Notes: generated by a model not told the origin, from the sequence alone. A stretch of DNA of 52,364 nucleotides from Lachnospiraceae bacterium (GCA_014804795.1 JAAUZC010000011.1:1-52364), one strand, 5' to 3'; positions 1 through 8,267 are shown, numbered from the stretch's first letter. Made by a program: numbers and translations.

Positions 1-280
1 CAGTTCCCTTATCCGTATAATCACCGGAATATATGACATCATCCTCGACCTTTTCGAAAATTTTGCCAATCAGCGGAATCTTTGCTGCAAGTACCGGATT
101 AACATAACCCAGTCCACCAATTCCAATAACTGCAGCTGCAGCTGCCGCCGCGGCAGCCATTCCTATTTTACCAAATTTCTTCATTTTATCCTTCCTCCTT
201 CTGTGTACCCGGATTTCTCTGTCACTAATTTCAGGAGCAAGGGCCTGCTTTAAGATTTGATCCAATTTTTCATCTGTCAT
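1..280 (-). CDS. Anti-sigma factor, DUF4179-type (partial, runs off left edge)
   Basis: The minus-strand frame starts MTDEKLDQILKQALAPEI, continues with a basic stretch, and then has a hydrophobic segment with nine alanines in a row (about residues 41-49), before leaving the window. A short cytosolic N-terminus, one membrane segment and an outer domain is the layout of DUF4179-type anti-sigma proteins encoded after ECF sigma genes. The start at 280 lies 11 bases inside the end of the sigma gene, so the two are probably translationally coupled. By family it would hold the sigma factor at the membrane until an envelope signal arrives. The outer domain is not in the window, so the family call rests on layout and neighbour. 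Confidence 0.7.
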   Translation of the reverse strand, partial: MTDEKLDQILKQALAPEISDREIRVHRRRKDKMKKFGKIGMAAAAAAAAAVIGIGGLGYVNPVLAAKIPLIGKIFEKVEDDVIYSGDYTDKGT

Positions 281-809
281 ATCCTATCGCCTCCAATTTT
301 TCCTTTAACTGCTTCTTTGCTTTCCGCATCCGGCTCTTGACGGTTCCTTCCGGCAGTCCGAGAATCTCAGACACCTCATTTATCTGCATATCCGCCGAAT
401 AATACAAATAGATTGGTATTCTGTACTTCTCAGGCAGGGATGCAACCAATCCCTGAACCATATCTACCTCATTTTGCTGTAAAATAATATGTTCCGGCGA
501 GACTTCCATATCATGACCGGAAATCTCGTAACCCTCGTCGGACATCTCATCCATGCTGTCCATCGGAACCAGTCTCATCCTGTTTGCATATTTTTTCTTT
601 CTATTCTTCCAAAGATAAATTGAAGTGGATAAAGCGTAACTCTTTGTATTCTGCGTAGAGTCCAGCCTTTTCTTTTTCTCCAGCAGTTTGAGCATCGTGT
701 CCTGATACAGTTCGTCTCCATTTTCTGCGTCTCCGGCTGTCATCCGGCAAAACCGCAGGATATCCTTTCCAAACTTCAGGACAAACCGCTCAAATTCATC
801 ATTATTCAT
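270..809 (-). CDS. ECF-type RNA polymerase sigma factor
   Basis: The protein has a sigma region 2 (FERFVLKFGKDILRFCRMTA then DELYQDTMLKLLEKK) and a C-terminal region 4 helix-turn-helix (LPEKYRIPIYLYYSADMQ, then EVSEILGLPEGTVKSRMRKA). There is no region 1 or 3, as expected for ECF sigma factors. I place the start at 809 (MNNDEF) because AAGGAGG at 819-825 is correctly spaced from it. An in-frame ATG at 818 touches that ribosome site and is unlikely. Its end overlaps the anti-sigma gene. Its own promoter resembles a second copy near 2973-3007, which suggests autoregulation and a small regulon. Confidence 0.9.
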   Translation of the reverse strand: MNNDEFERFVLKFGKDILRFCRMTAGDAENGDELYQDTMLKLLEKKKRLDSTQNTKSYALSTSIYLWKNRKKKYANRMRLVPMDSMDEMSDEGYEISGHDMEVSPEHIILQQNEVDMVQGLVASLPEKYRIPIYLYYSADMQINEVSEILGLPEGTVKSRMRKAKKQLKEKLEAIGYDR

Positions 810-863
810 AGCAGCCATCCTCCTTCTTCTTTCAAGTCGACTTGCAAAGATTTGCCCTTGCAT

Positions 864-899
864 CTATATATTGTCGTGGCTTAAGAAAAAAGTTTTCAG
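864..899 (-). promoter_or_regulatory. Putative ECF-type promoter of the sigma/anti-sigma operon (copy A)
   Basis: On the minus strand this reads CTGAAAAC, 15 bases, CGACAATA, and the downstream leader carries a small GCAAA/TTTGC hairpin before AGGAGG. Nearly the same promoter and leader occur at 2973-3007, which makes a shared regulator likely. The form (GAAAAC-like -35, CGACA-like -10) fits ECF promoters. That the adjacent sigma factor reads it is inferred. Confidence 0.55.
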
Positions 900-952
900 A
901 CTTTCAAAAAATCTTATTATTTTCGGTTATTACTGTCAATCAATAAAAATAA

Positions 953-1000
953 GCGCAACTGTCAGAGATGGTCAGTCTCTAACAATTGCACTTTTATTTT
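953..1000 (-). terminator. Terminator downstream of the MBL-fold gene
   Basis: An imperfect stem pairs GCAACTGTCAGAGA with TCTCTAACAATTGC. On the minus strand it is followed by TTATTTTTATT. It overlaps the 3' end of the MBL-fold gene and separates it from the sigma operon promoter. Confidence 0.65.
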
Positions 1001-1716
1001 TCTATTTTGTCCAAGGTAAACACAATTTCCGACCTTCCATCAGCGTCTTCATATGCGCTGCAATAAGTTTCAAAACCAATGGTGTTCTTCTTTGTGTTTC
1101 CATCTACTTTCAAATTTCTTATATTTCTTAAATGAGTCTTTAATTTCTCCTTTTCATATAATTTTGCACTATGTCCGCAAAGGTATGAATCAAATTCCAG
1201 TCCCATGGCTGCATTGATTGTTTCATACAATTCCTGCATTGACAACGAACCATAATTGAATAGCCATAGGCTTTCGTTCAGGGCATCTCCTGCAACGAGA
1301 ATTTTTTCATCTGGTATAATAAATCCTATTGACCCTTTGGTATGTCCGGCTAAGGAAACAACATCAATACTAATATCGCCTAACAGAATCCTTTGACCGA
1401 TTTGTATTTCTTTGAGAACATAAAGCATACTATTATTTGCATCAAAATGTTTAATGACATCCCATTCTTCCCTTGCCGCATAAACAGTGTCAAACTTATA
1501 GTTTCCACCGATATGATCAGGATGACCATGACTATTAATTACAATATATGGAGTGGAGATATTTTTTTCGACAAAAGCCCGCAAATCACGTTTACCATAT
1601 CCTGTATCAATTAATACCGCCAATTTACTCCCCTTAATAAGGGTACAGTATACTCCGTCATCTTCAGCTATTTGCCAAATGCTGTCACGTATTTTTTCGT
1701 ACAAAAATGTTTCCAT
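994..1716 (-). CDS. MBL-fold metallo-hydrolase
   Basis: This is a metallo-beta-lactamase-fold hydrolase with the zinc motif HxHxDH (NSHGHPDHIGG), a later LAGHTKGSIGF histidine, VAGDAL with its metal-bridging aspartate, and LCGHS. A stretch starting VLIDTGYG comes before the metal motif, as in glyoxalase II-like enzymes. The substrate cannot be read from sequence. The start is set at 1716 (METFLYEK) because GGAGGAGA at 1721-1728 is well placed; a longer frame reaching 1779 lacks a ribosome site. It is monocistronic, between a possible MerR-like promoter and a terminator. Confidence 0.85.
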   Translation of the reverse strand: METFLYEKIRDSIWQIAEDDGVYCTLIKGSKLAVLIDTGYGKRDLRAFVEKNISTPYIVINSHGHPDHIGGNYKFDTVYAAREEWDVIKHFDANNSMLYVLKEIQIGQRILLGDISIDVVSLAGHTKGSIGFIIPDEKILVAGDALNESLWLFNYGSLSMQELYETINAAMGLEFDSYLCGHSAKLYEKEKLKTHLRNIRNLKVDGNTKKNTIGFETYCSAYEDADGRSEIVFTLDKIEK

Positions 1717-1765
1717 TTGTTCTCCTCCATCAAGTTCGCATAATTTCTTCCTCCCGTGTAATTCC

Positions 1766-1795
1766 ATTTTATCTATCACGTTACGTCAGAATCAA
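1766..1795 (-). promoter_or_regulatory. Putative promoter with ACGTTACGT palindrome upstream of the MBL-fold gene
   Basis: On the minus strand TTGATT (1790-1795) and TAAAAT (1766-1771) are 18 bases apart, with ACGTAACGT symmetry in the spacer. Long spacers holding a dyad are the layout of MerR-controlled promoters, but no MerR gene lies in the window. Confidence 0.4.
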
Positions 1796-1864
1796 TAGAA
1801 TTTTATAATTTTTTTGATATATTCAAGTTTATTAATCTCAGAGAGAAATCCCTTTGCAAGTGCG

Positions 1865-2452
1865 CTATGCGGTCTTGCCGCCACTAAACTCTTTATATGC
1901 TGAAACATCCTGAAGCAGGCGTTCCCACGCGTCTTCATGTTCCACGTAATATATGGGACACTTCTTACCGCCGCAGTCATAATGACGCAGAATATCGTTT
2001 ACCGTCAGATCATATTTGTCTAGCAGCCACGCCAATGTATGTACCAGTGTATCATAAGTTTCCTGTGTAAAAGAACCATCATCGGAAACATAACAGCATT
2101 CTATGGATATGGAATCATTATTCCTTGTCATCACCGCGTATGCCTGCTCGTCAAAGGGAATACACTGCACAATCTCGCCGTCATAACCGATGATAAGATG
2201 TGCACTCGCTGATGTTTCGTGTGTCAGCGCCAGATTGGAAAAATAACTTCTGTTCTGTGCCGCCGATGTACCCGGATTTGCCGTATAATGCACAAAAATA
2301 CTTTTTACGTTCTCCAATTCTGTCCCCGGACGTGAAAATTCATTGATTTCCAAAAAGTTTTTAATGATCTCTGGTGATGCCACCCGCTCTTCCACAACCT
2401 CATCCGATATGCGCTCGGTCCGTTCCATGCTGCTGTCATCACGCGGTGGCAC
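1865..2452 (-). pseudogene. N-acetylmuramoyl-L-alanine amidase domain (PGRP/Amidase_2), separated from its membrane anchor by a stop codon
   Basis: This is an Amidase_2/PGRP-like zinc amidase domain that by family cleaves the lactyl-alanine bond in peptidoglycan. Visible marks are IFVHYTANP (first zinc histidine), ETSASAHLIIGYDGEIVQCI, NDSISIECCYV and ILRHYDCGGKKCP (second zinc histidine and cysteine). The frame is the same as the 106-codon membrane-anchor frame at 2465-2785; the only break is a TAG at 2465-2467. A GTG at 2452 could restart translation but has no clear ribosome site. Related proteins that I recall carry the RRRR-rich stretch, one membrane helix and the amidase in one chain, so I read this as one gene broken by an amber codon, unless readthrough or reinitiation occurs. 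Confidence 0.75.
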
Positions 2453-2464
2453 TAAAATATCACG

Positions 2465-2785
2465 CTACACCCACTGATAAATCGCTCCTGTCAAAAAACA
2501 AATCAAAGAAAAAAACATTGCCAAAATGATTGCTGCTGTCATTCTCGCAAAATATTCCTTTCTTTTCCTTGCTCTGCGCCGTCTATAATTGCCGCTGTTG
2601 CTGCCAACCTGATTTCTCCCGTCTACTCTATAACGGATGCTGTTCCCACTCACTGCGTAATGTCTACTGTTCCTGTTTATTCTATAATTCTTCTGTGTTT
2701 CCCGCGCGAAATAATAAGCGCCGCAAATTCTTCCGTTATATTCATTAGACGTCAAAAAATCTCTTTTGGTTTCAAATAAATGCAC
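2465..2785 (-). pseudogene. Membrane-anchor half of the interrupted amidase
   Basis: The 106 residues are polar and basic (Arg/Asn-rich, then YRRRRARKRKEYFARM) and end in one hydrophobic helix (TAAIILAMFFSLICFLTGAI) just before TAG. A basic stretch followed by a helix predicts an inside-to-outside anchor that would put the amidase domain outside the cell. The start at 2785 is a GTG without a strong ribosome site, so the N-terminus is uncertain. It follows the 35-residue membrane peptide by 26 bases and shares its promoter. Confidence 0.6.
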
Positions 2786-2811
2786 AAAAACTGCTTTTTA
2801 TACTCGTTAAT

Positions 2812-2919
2812 TTATTCTTTATCATCTCCGTCTTTTTTCTTTTTGTTTTTAGCAATCAAAGCAGCACTGCTTACCACAAGCAACAAAACCGCAATTACGC
2901 CTATTGTATCCATATCCAT
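2812..2919 (-). CDS. Small single-pass membrane protein (35 residues)
   Basis: The short frame begins MDMDTIGVIAVLLLVVSSAA and ends in a Lys-rich, Asp/Glu-containing tail. It is one hydrophobic helix with a charged cytosolic tail. AGGAGG at 2928-2933 is 8 bases before the ATG at 2919, and the leader matches that of the sigma gene, which strongly supports real expression. The function is unknown. By position it is the first gene of a probable sigma-controlled unit with the amidase behind it. Confidence 0.65.
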   Translation of the reverse strand: MDMDTIGVIAVLLLVVSSAALIAKNKKKKDGDDKE

Positions 2920-2972
2920 GTATCCTGCCTCCTGCTTCTTCTAAGTCTACTTGCAAATATTTACTCTTACAC

Positions 2973-3007
2973 TTATATATTGTCATGGCTTAAATAAAAG
3001 TTTTCAG
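2973..3007 (-). promoter_or_regulatory. Putative ECF-type promoter (copy B) for the small membrane protein/amidase unit
   Basis: The minus strand reads CTGAAAAC, 14 bases, TGACAATA, and the next 45 or so bases to AGGAGG align with the leader of the sigma gene, including a GTAAA/TTTGC hairpin where copy A has GCAAA/TTTGC. The pairing is kept through a wobble. Confidence 0.55.
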
Positions 3008-3092
3008 ATTTTTGCATAAATGATCACACAAATCCCACGAAACTACTTCACTCATACGTTTCTCAATATCTGAATGTGTTATGCCTTGCTTA

Positions 3093-3542
3093 TCAAATAC
3101 AAGAATAGTTCTCCGCCAACCCCTCTCCCACAAGCATCTCGCCCAAGGTTATATGATTCGTCCATTTGATAAATTGGTATCTGACATTATGATTTGTTTC
3201 ATGTGCAAGCGCGGCAGGGAGCTTTTTCAGATTGCTTTCATTTGGGATCAGCCATCCCATCACGAAGCCGGGAATGCCTCCGTCTCCACAATAGTCCTCA
3301 TTCATTTTTGTATAAGCATTCTCTGGGTCTGCCAAGAAAATAGAAAACAAATACTCCTGAACTTTGAGTTCAATTCCCTTGCTGATAAAGCGCTCCAGAG
3401 CAATTTCAATGGATTTTTGACAGACATCCCATAGATTCTGATCAGAAATGGCTTCAATCCAATCCTTTGTCGTCAAATTCACTTTGGATGGAGGAAGAAT
3501 CCCCATCCTGTTATTCGCCATGATGATGTCATAAGCACCCTC
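3093..3542 (-). pseudogene. DUF2268-like zinc protease fragment
   Basis: The frame carries YCGDGGIPGFVMGWLIPN and an HExxH-like metal motif in LPAALAHETNHNVRYQF, then LGEMLVGEGLAEN, all typical of DUF2268 putative zinc proteases. The open frame begins after a TAA inside what should be the N-terminal third (EGAYDII before MANNRMGILPPSKV). It stops at ENYSCI, where relatives continue. Loss at both ends makes this a degraded copy. Confidence 0.7.
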
Positions 3543-3596
3543 TTAATGAGAACAATACACAGAAATAGCCTGACTGACAAATTCAGCAGTACCGTC

Positions 3597-3688
3597 CCCG
3601 CCTGCCCTGCTCCTATGCTGTCCATCATCTCATTACATTCTTCATCAATTTCCGCAAGATGCTTCCATAAGGTTTCTGACAAAATCAT
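3597..3688 (-). pseudogene. Possible TnpV-like transposon protein remnant
   Basis: About 30 codons (SETLWKHLAEIDEECNEMMD) resemble the region of TnpV-type transposon proteins that reads like GKLxxxLAEIDxxAxExM. The match then fades and the DUF2268 relic follows. It is short and uncertain, but consistent with this interval being a mobile-element scar. Confidence 0.3.
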
Positions 3689-3865
3689 ATACGAATAAAA
3701 GGATTATCACCTGCTTTCTTTATCACAACATATCACACCAGCATTATTGTGGTGTTTTGCAAAAGTAATGGCGCAAAATGCTCGTCTATAGTTTCATTCC
3801 GTCATAACTTGTGCTACAATAGCAGATAGCTTGAATCAGTGTTTTATAGAAAAGGGAATGGGAAA

Positions 3866-4630
3866 ATGGCAGAAAATACAACCATAGCACAAAGCGAAAC
3901 AGGATACCTTAACAGAAACCAGATAAAATATATCGTCATTATCGCTATGCTTATCGACCATATCGCATGGGGATTTGTGGATGCCAAAATTCCGCTTCTT
4001 GGCGGAGCAATGCACTTTATCGGACGCCTCACCGGGCCGACAATGGCCTATTTTGTCGGTGAGGGCTACCGCTATACCAGAGATGTGGGCAAATATCAGC
4101 AAAGGCTTGCTGTCTTTGCCCTTATCTCATGGTTTCCGTTTGTATGGTTTGAATATGGACGCCTGCCATTCTATTTTGAGCAGGGCCGTCTGATGTTCAT
4201 TCCCGTACAAAGCGTTATTTTCACACTCTTTCTCGGCCTTACCGCAATCAGACTTTGGGAAAATGAGAAAGCAGGCAAACCGCTTAAAATCACCGGCATT
4301 ATACTGCTTTGTCTGCTCTCATGCATCGGTGACTGGGCCTTTATGGATGTGCTGGGATGCCTGTTCGTCCACGTGTACCGGGATAAGCCCAGGGCAAAAT
4401 GGACAGCTTTCACGCTTACTTTCCTTCTGCCGATTGTCTATATTGCAGTATTATCCGGCCTCGAAAATTCGTGGTTTCAGTTCGGCGTGATCCTTGTTCC
4501 CCTGATGCTGTATTTTCTCTATAACGGGCAGGGCGGCAGCAAAGCCAAAATACACAAATGGTTTTTCTATCTGTTTTATCCGCTGCATTTGCTTATACTT
4601 GGAGTGCTGAGGTGGGTTGTGTTTTCATAA
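3866..4630 (+). CDS. TraX family membrane protein
   Basis: This is a polytopic membrane protein of about 254 residues with the TraX signature: LNRNQIKYIVIIAMLIDHIAW near the N-terminus, then FIGRLTGPTMAYFVGEGYRYTRD, and a C-terminal FFYLFYPLHLLILG segment typical of acyltransferase-like membrane proteins. About eight hydrophobic segments are visible. TraX of the F plasmid acetylates pilin; chromosomal Firmicutes copies have no settled role. The start at 3866 follows AGGGA about 8 bases away; the longer GTG frame at 3839 lacks a site. It is the only clear intact plus-strand gene in the window and converges with the ABC permease. Confidence 0.85.
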   Translation: MAENTTIAQSETGYLNRNQIKYIVIIAMLIDHIAWGFVDAKIPLLGGAMHFIGRLTGPTMAYFVGEGYRYTRDVGKYQQRLAVFALISWFPFVWFEYGRLPFYFEQGRLMFIPVQSVIFTLFLGLTAIRLWENEKAGKPLKITGIILLCLLSCIGDWAFMDVLGCLFVHVYRDKPRAKWTAFTLTFLLPIVYIAVLSGLENSWFQFGVILVPLMLYFLYNGQGGSKAKIHKWFFYLFYPLHLLILGVLRWVVFS

Positions 4631-4649
4631 AGTATTCCTGCTCAAATCC

Positions 4650-6635
4650 TCACATGCGGATCGTCTCGATCACATTCTGCTTTTTCAGTGCATGCAACGA
4701 TACCTGAACCGTCCCGCCCATCAAAACAAACGATACAATAATGGCGCATGCAATCGTTGCCCAGGGCATCTGAAACGGGATGGGCAATATCTTCTGCACA
4801 CAATACTTCATAACCGCAACAATGATCATGCCAAGCGGCAGCCCCGTCACAAGCGCTTTCCCGGCACAAAAGACGCTTTCCAGATTCAACATCTTCCGCA
4901 ACGATCCGGATGTCATTCCAATGCTCTGAAGTACCGCAAATTCTCTGGCTCGCATCCGCACATTAAATAACATGGTACTGATCACATTGAGCATACCGAT
5001 CATCCCCAGTAAAAAGACAAAGCTATACAGGAAAAAGGAGGCCAACACGATCGCAATATTCATAATCTTTGAAAAATCCTGTGTTCCGAATACCCGGCTC
5101 ACAAATCCTGCTTCTCCATAGTCCAGACCGCCCTGCGGAAAATACTGTTCCAGAACCTCTTTTGCATATTCCATATATCCGTCTTCGTTTTCCGGCGACG
5201 ACATCCAGTTATAACCTCTTACTTCCGCATAGGGAACGATCAGACGGACCGGATTTGTATTTGGATACATCAGCTCTTGCGGAATATTCTCCTGTATCAG
5301 AATGCCGCCTATCTCTACATTCTCCCCAGTGCCGTCCGCCTTTTCTAACTGTAGCGAGGATATTGACATCGGCAACGGAACAATATGCTTTTCTCTTCCG
5401 TGATCATTATATTTGTAATCGTTGAGCAGTATAGTGCTGCCGTACTCTGCCCCCGCCAGATCGCATACTTCTTTGTAATGTACTTCATCGAGAATGATGA
5501 TCTCCACTCTCAATTCATGCTCCGGCAGCTTTTCTTCTTCCTGATATTCCAGAGCCGCTCTCATCTGTTCCGTAATCTCATGATCTTTTAGAACCGTTAC
5601 ATAAGTAAAATAATCCTGCCCGTCGCCATAAACCTCAGTTCCTTCGTACGCCGCAAGTTTATCTGTAATTTCCTGCGCAAGTATATTATCTATCGTCTTC
5701 ACATAATAATTTTCCCTGCGTCCCGTTTCCGGATTTATTTCGTAATCATAATTCGATGTATAGTCCGCCATGACGGTATACCCGTAATCTATGGATATAT
5801 AATCTGATATTCCGTCCGCAAGCGCCTTTAAGCCGCTCATTGCAACAAACAAAGTAATGCTGATGGAAAACGCCGTTACCGCGGATTTCATCTTTTTATT
5901 GTTGGATGCCGCATTTTTGCGGGCTAATTGATATTCAATATTTCTTTTTCCGTTTATCCCGATCTTAGTCTTTTTGTATACCGCCGCATGAAATTCGCCG
6001 CCGTTGCGGATACACTCAAGCGCCGCTACAGTCATTGCCCCTCTTGCAGGAATCATGGCAGAAAAAGCGACTGTGCCTATGGAAACGACAACGGACACAA
6101 GCAGCGCCGCCGGAGAAAAAGCAAACGAAAGTTCAAATGTGACCGATATCATCATAGCCCGCACCAAAACATTCAGCTCACCCATATAGCCGTTTGCCGC
6201 TTCCATCCCCAGAAAGCTCAGAAAATATCCGAATAAAACCCCAAGCGGAATCGCTATGATGCACAGAAAAAAGCATTCATACATAATTGTTTTATAGATC
6301 TGCTCTTTTGTTGCCCCTACACATTTTAACGCGCCGAACTCCGCAATACGCTCATTTGCACTCATGCGAAACACATTGGAAATGACGATCACCGACATGG
6401 AAACGATCAATATTCCCAGAATCACAGCAGGAATCAGGAGCAACAACATATAGGCGCCGCCATACGTCCCATAATCTTTCCCAAGAAAACCCACAAGCAT
6501 CGTATTGCCGCTGGCCACGAAATTGATAACCGCCGTAAGCAACGCGGAAGACAACATCATAGCAAAAATCGTGATGATCGTCCGCGTCTTTTTCTGTCTG
6601 ATCTGACTGAAAGCTAATTTACTCAAAACATTCAT
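4650..6635 (-). CDS. ABC transporter permease, FtsX/MacB type
   Basis: The 661-residue permease has an N-terminal membrane helix (TRTIITIFAMMLSSALLTAV), an FtsX-type three-helix block (helices near residues 55-80, 115-140 and 170-200), one further helix near 255, a large outer domain of roughly residues 280-530, and a C-terminal FtsX block. Sequence after the first block (FGALKCVGATKEQIYK) and in the second (FAVLQSIGMTSGSLRKM) is the usual FtsX coupling motif. It overlaps its ATPase gene by four bases. Such transporters export or remove peptides and lipids or relay mechanical signals. A nearby two-component pair suggests an envelope-stress or antimicrobial-resistance module; the substrate is unknown. 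Confidence 0.9.
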   Translation of the reverse strand: MNVLSKLAFSQIRQKKTRTIITIFAMMLSSALLTAVINFVASGNTMLVGFLGKDYGTYGGAYMLLLLIPAVILGILIVSMSVIVISNVFRMSANERIAEFGALKCVGATKEQIYKTIMYECFFLCIIAIPLGVLFGYFLSFLGMEAANGYMGELNVLVRAMMISVTFELSFAFSPAALLVSVVVSIGTVAFSAMIPARGAMTVAALECIRNGGEFHAAVYKKTKIGINGKRNIEYQLARKNAASNNKKMKSAVTAFSISITLFVAMSGLKALADGISDYISIDYGYTVMADYTSNYDYEINPETGRRENYYVKTIDNILAQEITDKLAAYEGTEVYGDGQDYFTYVTVLKDHEITEQMRAALEYQEEEKLPEHELRVEIIILDEVHYKEVCDLAGAEYGSTILLNDYKYNDHGREKHIVPLPMSISSLQLEKADGTGENVEIGGILIQENIPQELMYPNTNPVRLIVPYAEVRGYNWMSSPENEDGYMEYAKEVLEQYFPQGGLDYGEAGFVSRVFGTQDFSKIMNIAIVLASFFLYSFVFLLGMIGMLNVISTMLFNVRMRAREFAVLQSIGMTSGSLRKMLNLESVFCAGKALVTGLPLGMIIVAVMKYCVQKILPIPFQMPWATIACAIIVSFVLMGGTVQVSLHALKKQNVIETIRM

Positions 6636-7315
6636 AACCGGATCACCTCGTCTCTGAGGATGCGGCCATCGCTGATCGTTATGATCCTGTCTGCCTGCAA
6701 TGCGATATTTTCATCATGCGTAATGAGAATCAATGTCTGATTTGCTTTTTGGTTTGCTGCCATCAATAGATCTATGATTTCTCTGCCTGCCTTACTGTCA
6801 AGGTTGCCGGTAGGCTCGTCGGCCAGAATAAAGGCCGGATCATTGATAAGCGCTCTGCCCACAGATACTCTCTGCTGCTGCCCTCCGGACAACTCGCCGG
6901 GAAGATGTGTCCTTCGATGGGACAATCCGATCATCTCCACAATCTGTTCCAGTTTCCCATCATCCGGTTTACGATAATCCAACAGACTGGGGAGCATGAT
7001 ATTCTCATCAACGGTCAGATTGGGAATCAGATTATAGAACTGATAAATAATGCCGATATTTCTGCGCCTGAAAATCGCCAGTTCGCTTTCATCCATGCCG
7101 AAAATCTCTTTCCCGTCAATGATGACGCTGCCGGATGTGGGACGGTCAATGCCGCCGATCAGATTCATGAGTGTAGATTTTCCGGAACCGGATGCGCCTA
7201 CTATGGCGACAAATTCACCTTTTTTTACCTGAAAGCTGACATGATCAAGCGCAGTCACCTGATTATCTCCGCTGCCGTATATCTTTGTCAGCCCGTTTAC
7301 TTCCAAAACTGTCAT
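6632..7315 (-). CDS. ABC transporter ATP-binding protein (LolD/MacB-like)
   Basis: The 227-residue ATPase has Walker A (GASGSGKST), Q-loop ([17 protein letters not shown]), signature ([15 protein letters not shown]), Walker B ([12 protein letters not shown]) and H-loop (LILITHDE). The [10 protein letters not shown] version is characteristic of the LolD/MacB/BceA group that partners FtsX-type permeases. It energises the permease encoded directly after it. It begins 127 bases after the kinase gene, a gap bounded by an inverted repeat, so it may have its own regulation. Confidence 0.95.
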   Translation of the reverse strand: MTVLEVNGLTKIYGSGDNQVTALDHVSFQVKKGEFVAIVGASGSGKSTLMNLIGGIDRPTSGSVIIDGKEIFGMDESELAIFRRRNIGIIYQFYNLIPNLTVDENIMLPSLLDYRKPDDGKLEQIVEMIGLSHRRTHLPGELSGGQQQRVSVGRALINDPAFILADEPTGNLDSKAGREIIDLLMAANQKANQTLILITHDENIALQADRIITISDGRILRDEVIRL

Positions 7316-7324
7316 ACAATACCT

Positions 7325-7428
7325 CTTTTCCTATTTTTATGTCCCCGCAAAAAACGCTGCTGTCTCACTTTTCTGTGTCATAACAACAACCGCGCCTCGC
7401 AGGTTACTTCTATCTTAAATAGGAAAAG
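7325..7428. repeat. 12-bp inverted repeat flanking the kinase/ABC ATPase gap
   Basis: CTTTTCCTATTT at 7325-7336 and its exact reverse complement AAATAGGAAAAG at 7417-7428 enclose 80 bases. One arm lies just before the ATPase start and covers its ribosome-site region, so pairing in RNA could mask translation. That role is inferred. Confidence 0.45.
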
Positions 7429-7442
7429 TGACTCTTCGGTGA

Positions 7443-8267
7443 CTATTTGTAAAATTTCATAATAAATGTCGCACCGACGCCTTTTCCGCCCGGCAGCACC
7501 TCTATCTCGCCGTTCTGCGCACGCATAATGGAAAGCGCAAGCGGCAGGCCAATGCCATGACCGTTCTGCTTTTGTGAACTCTCATACCTGCGGAATAATC
7601 TTGACAGCTGTTCTTTTTTCAGGCCCTCCCCTGTATCCGTAACGGAAATCCAACGATAAATCGGATTCTCGCCGCAGTCCACAGTGATCTCGCTGCCTTC
7701 TTTTGAACACTCCGAAGCATTTTTTAACAGATTGATCAATGCCTCTGTTGTCCACTTTCTATCACAAAACAACAGCTGCTCTTTCTTCAGTGCTACGGTC
7801 TGGTTTCTGATATCAAGCATGATCTCCATCGATGCAAGCGCTGCATCAAGCAACTCCCTGCTGCTTACTTTCTCCGCATGAAAATCAACCACCGAGGAAT
7901 CAAGCTTTGCCATCTTCAAAAGCGCCGTTACCAGCCATTCCATATGCCTGACTTCTTTCTTCATGCAAAGAAGGAATTCTTTCTGTTTATCATCGGGGGC
8001 CTTTTCCATCAGTTCCGTCATAAGAAGCAGCGAAGTGATCGGCGTTTTTAACTGATGTGATATGTCAGACAGGTATTCTGCCAGATTTTCCTTTTCCTCT
8101 ACCGCGGCATTTCTCTGTTCCTTCTCCAGATGAATCAGTGTATAGATATCATTTTTTAAAATGCTCCATACCCCTTCCTTATTATCGCGGGGATCAAACG
8201 TCTGTCCGTCAATGGCTCTGCGGATTCCTCCGGAAAGCTCCGTGACCTCTTTTTTTCTAATCAACAC
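7443..8267 (-). CDS. Sensor histidine kinase without membrane segments
   Basis: The 274-residue kinase has HisKA (SDISHQLKTPITSL, phospho-acceptor His71) and HATPase_c boxes (NLLKNASECS N-box, VTDTGEGL, HGIGLPLALSI, GKGVGATF). Relatives have one or two N-terminal membrane helices; here the chain starts in what looks like the post-membrane linker (IRKKEVTELSGGIRRAIDG). The start overlaps the end of the response-regulator gene by 11 bases, so no longer form is available in this frame. It may be cytosolic, or a truncated sensor that receives its signal through the ABC permease. The pairing with the upstream regulator is clear. Confidence 0.9.
   Translation of the reverse strand: MLIRKKEVTELSGGIRRAIDGQTFDPRDNKEGVWSILKNDIYTLIHLEKEQRNAAVEEKENLAEYLSDISHQLKTPITSLLLMTELMEKAPDDKQKEFLLCMKKEVRHMEWLVTALLKMAKLDSSVVDFHAEKVSSRELLDAALASMEIMLDIRNQTVALKKEQLLFCDRKWTTEALINLLKNASECSKEGSEITVDCGENPIYRWISVTDTGEGLKKEQLSRLFRRYESSQKQNGHGIGLPLALSIMRAQNGEIEVLPGGKGVGATFIMKFYK

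Noticed and set aside
871-1131. Plus-strand frame of 86 codons opposite the MBL-fold gene
   Set aside because: It spans the sigma promoter and a terminator and has no ribosome site or family features.
3836-4102. Minus-strand frames opposite the TraX gene
   Set aside because: Shadow frames of a gene with clear family motifs on the other strand.
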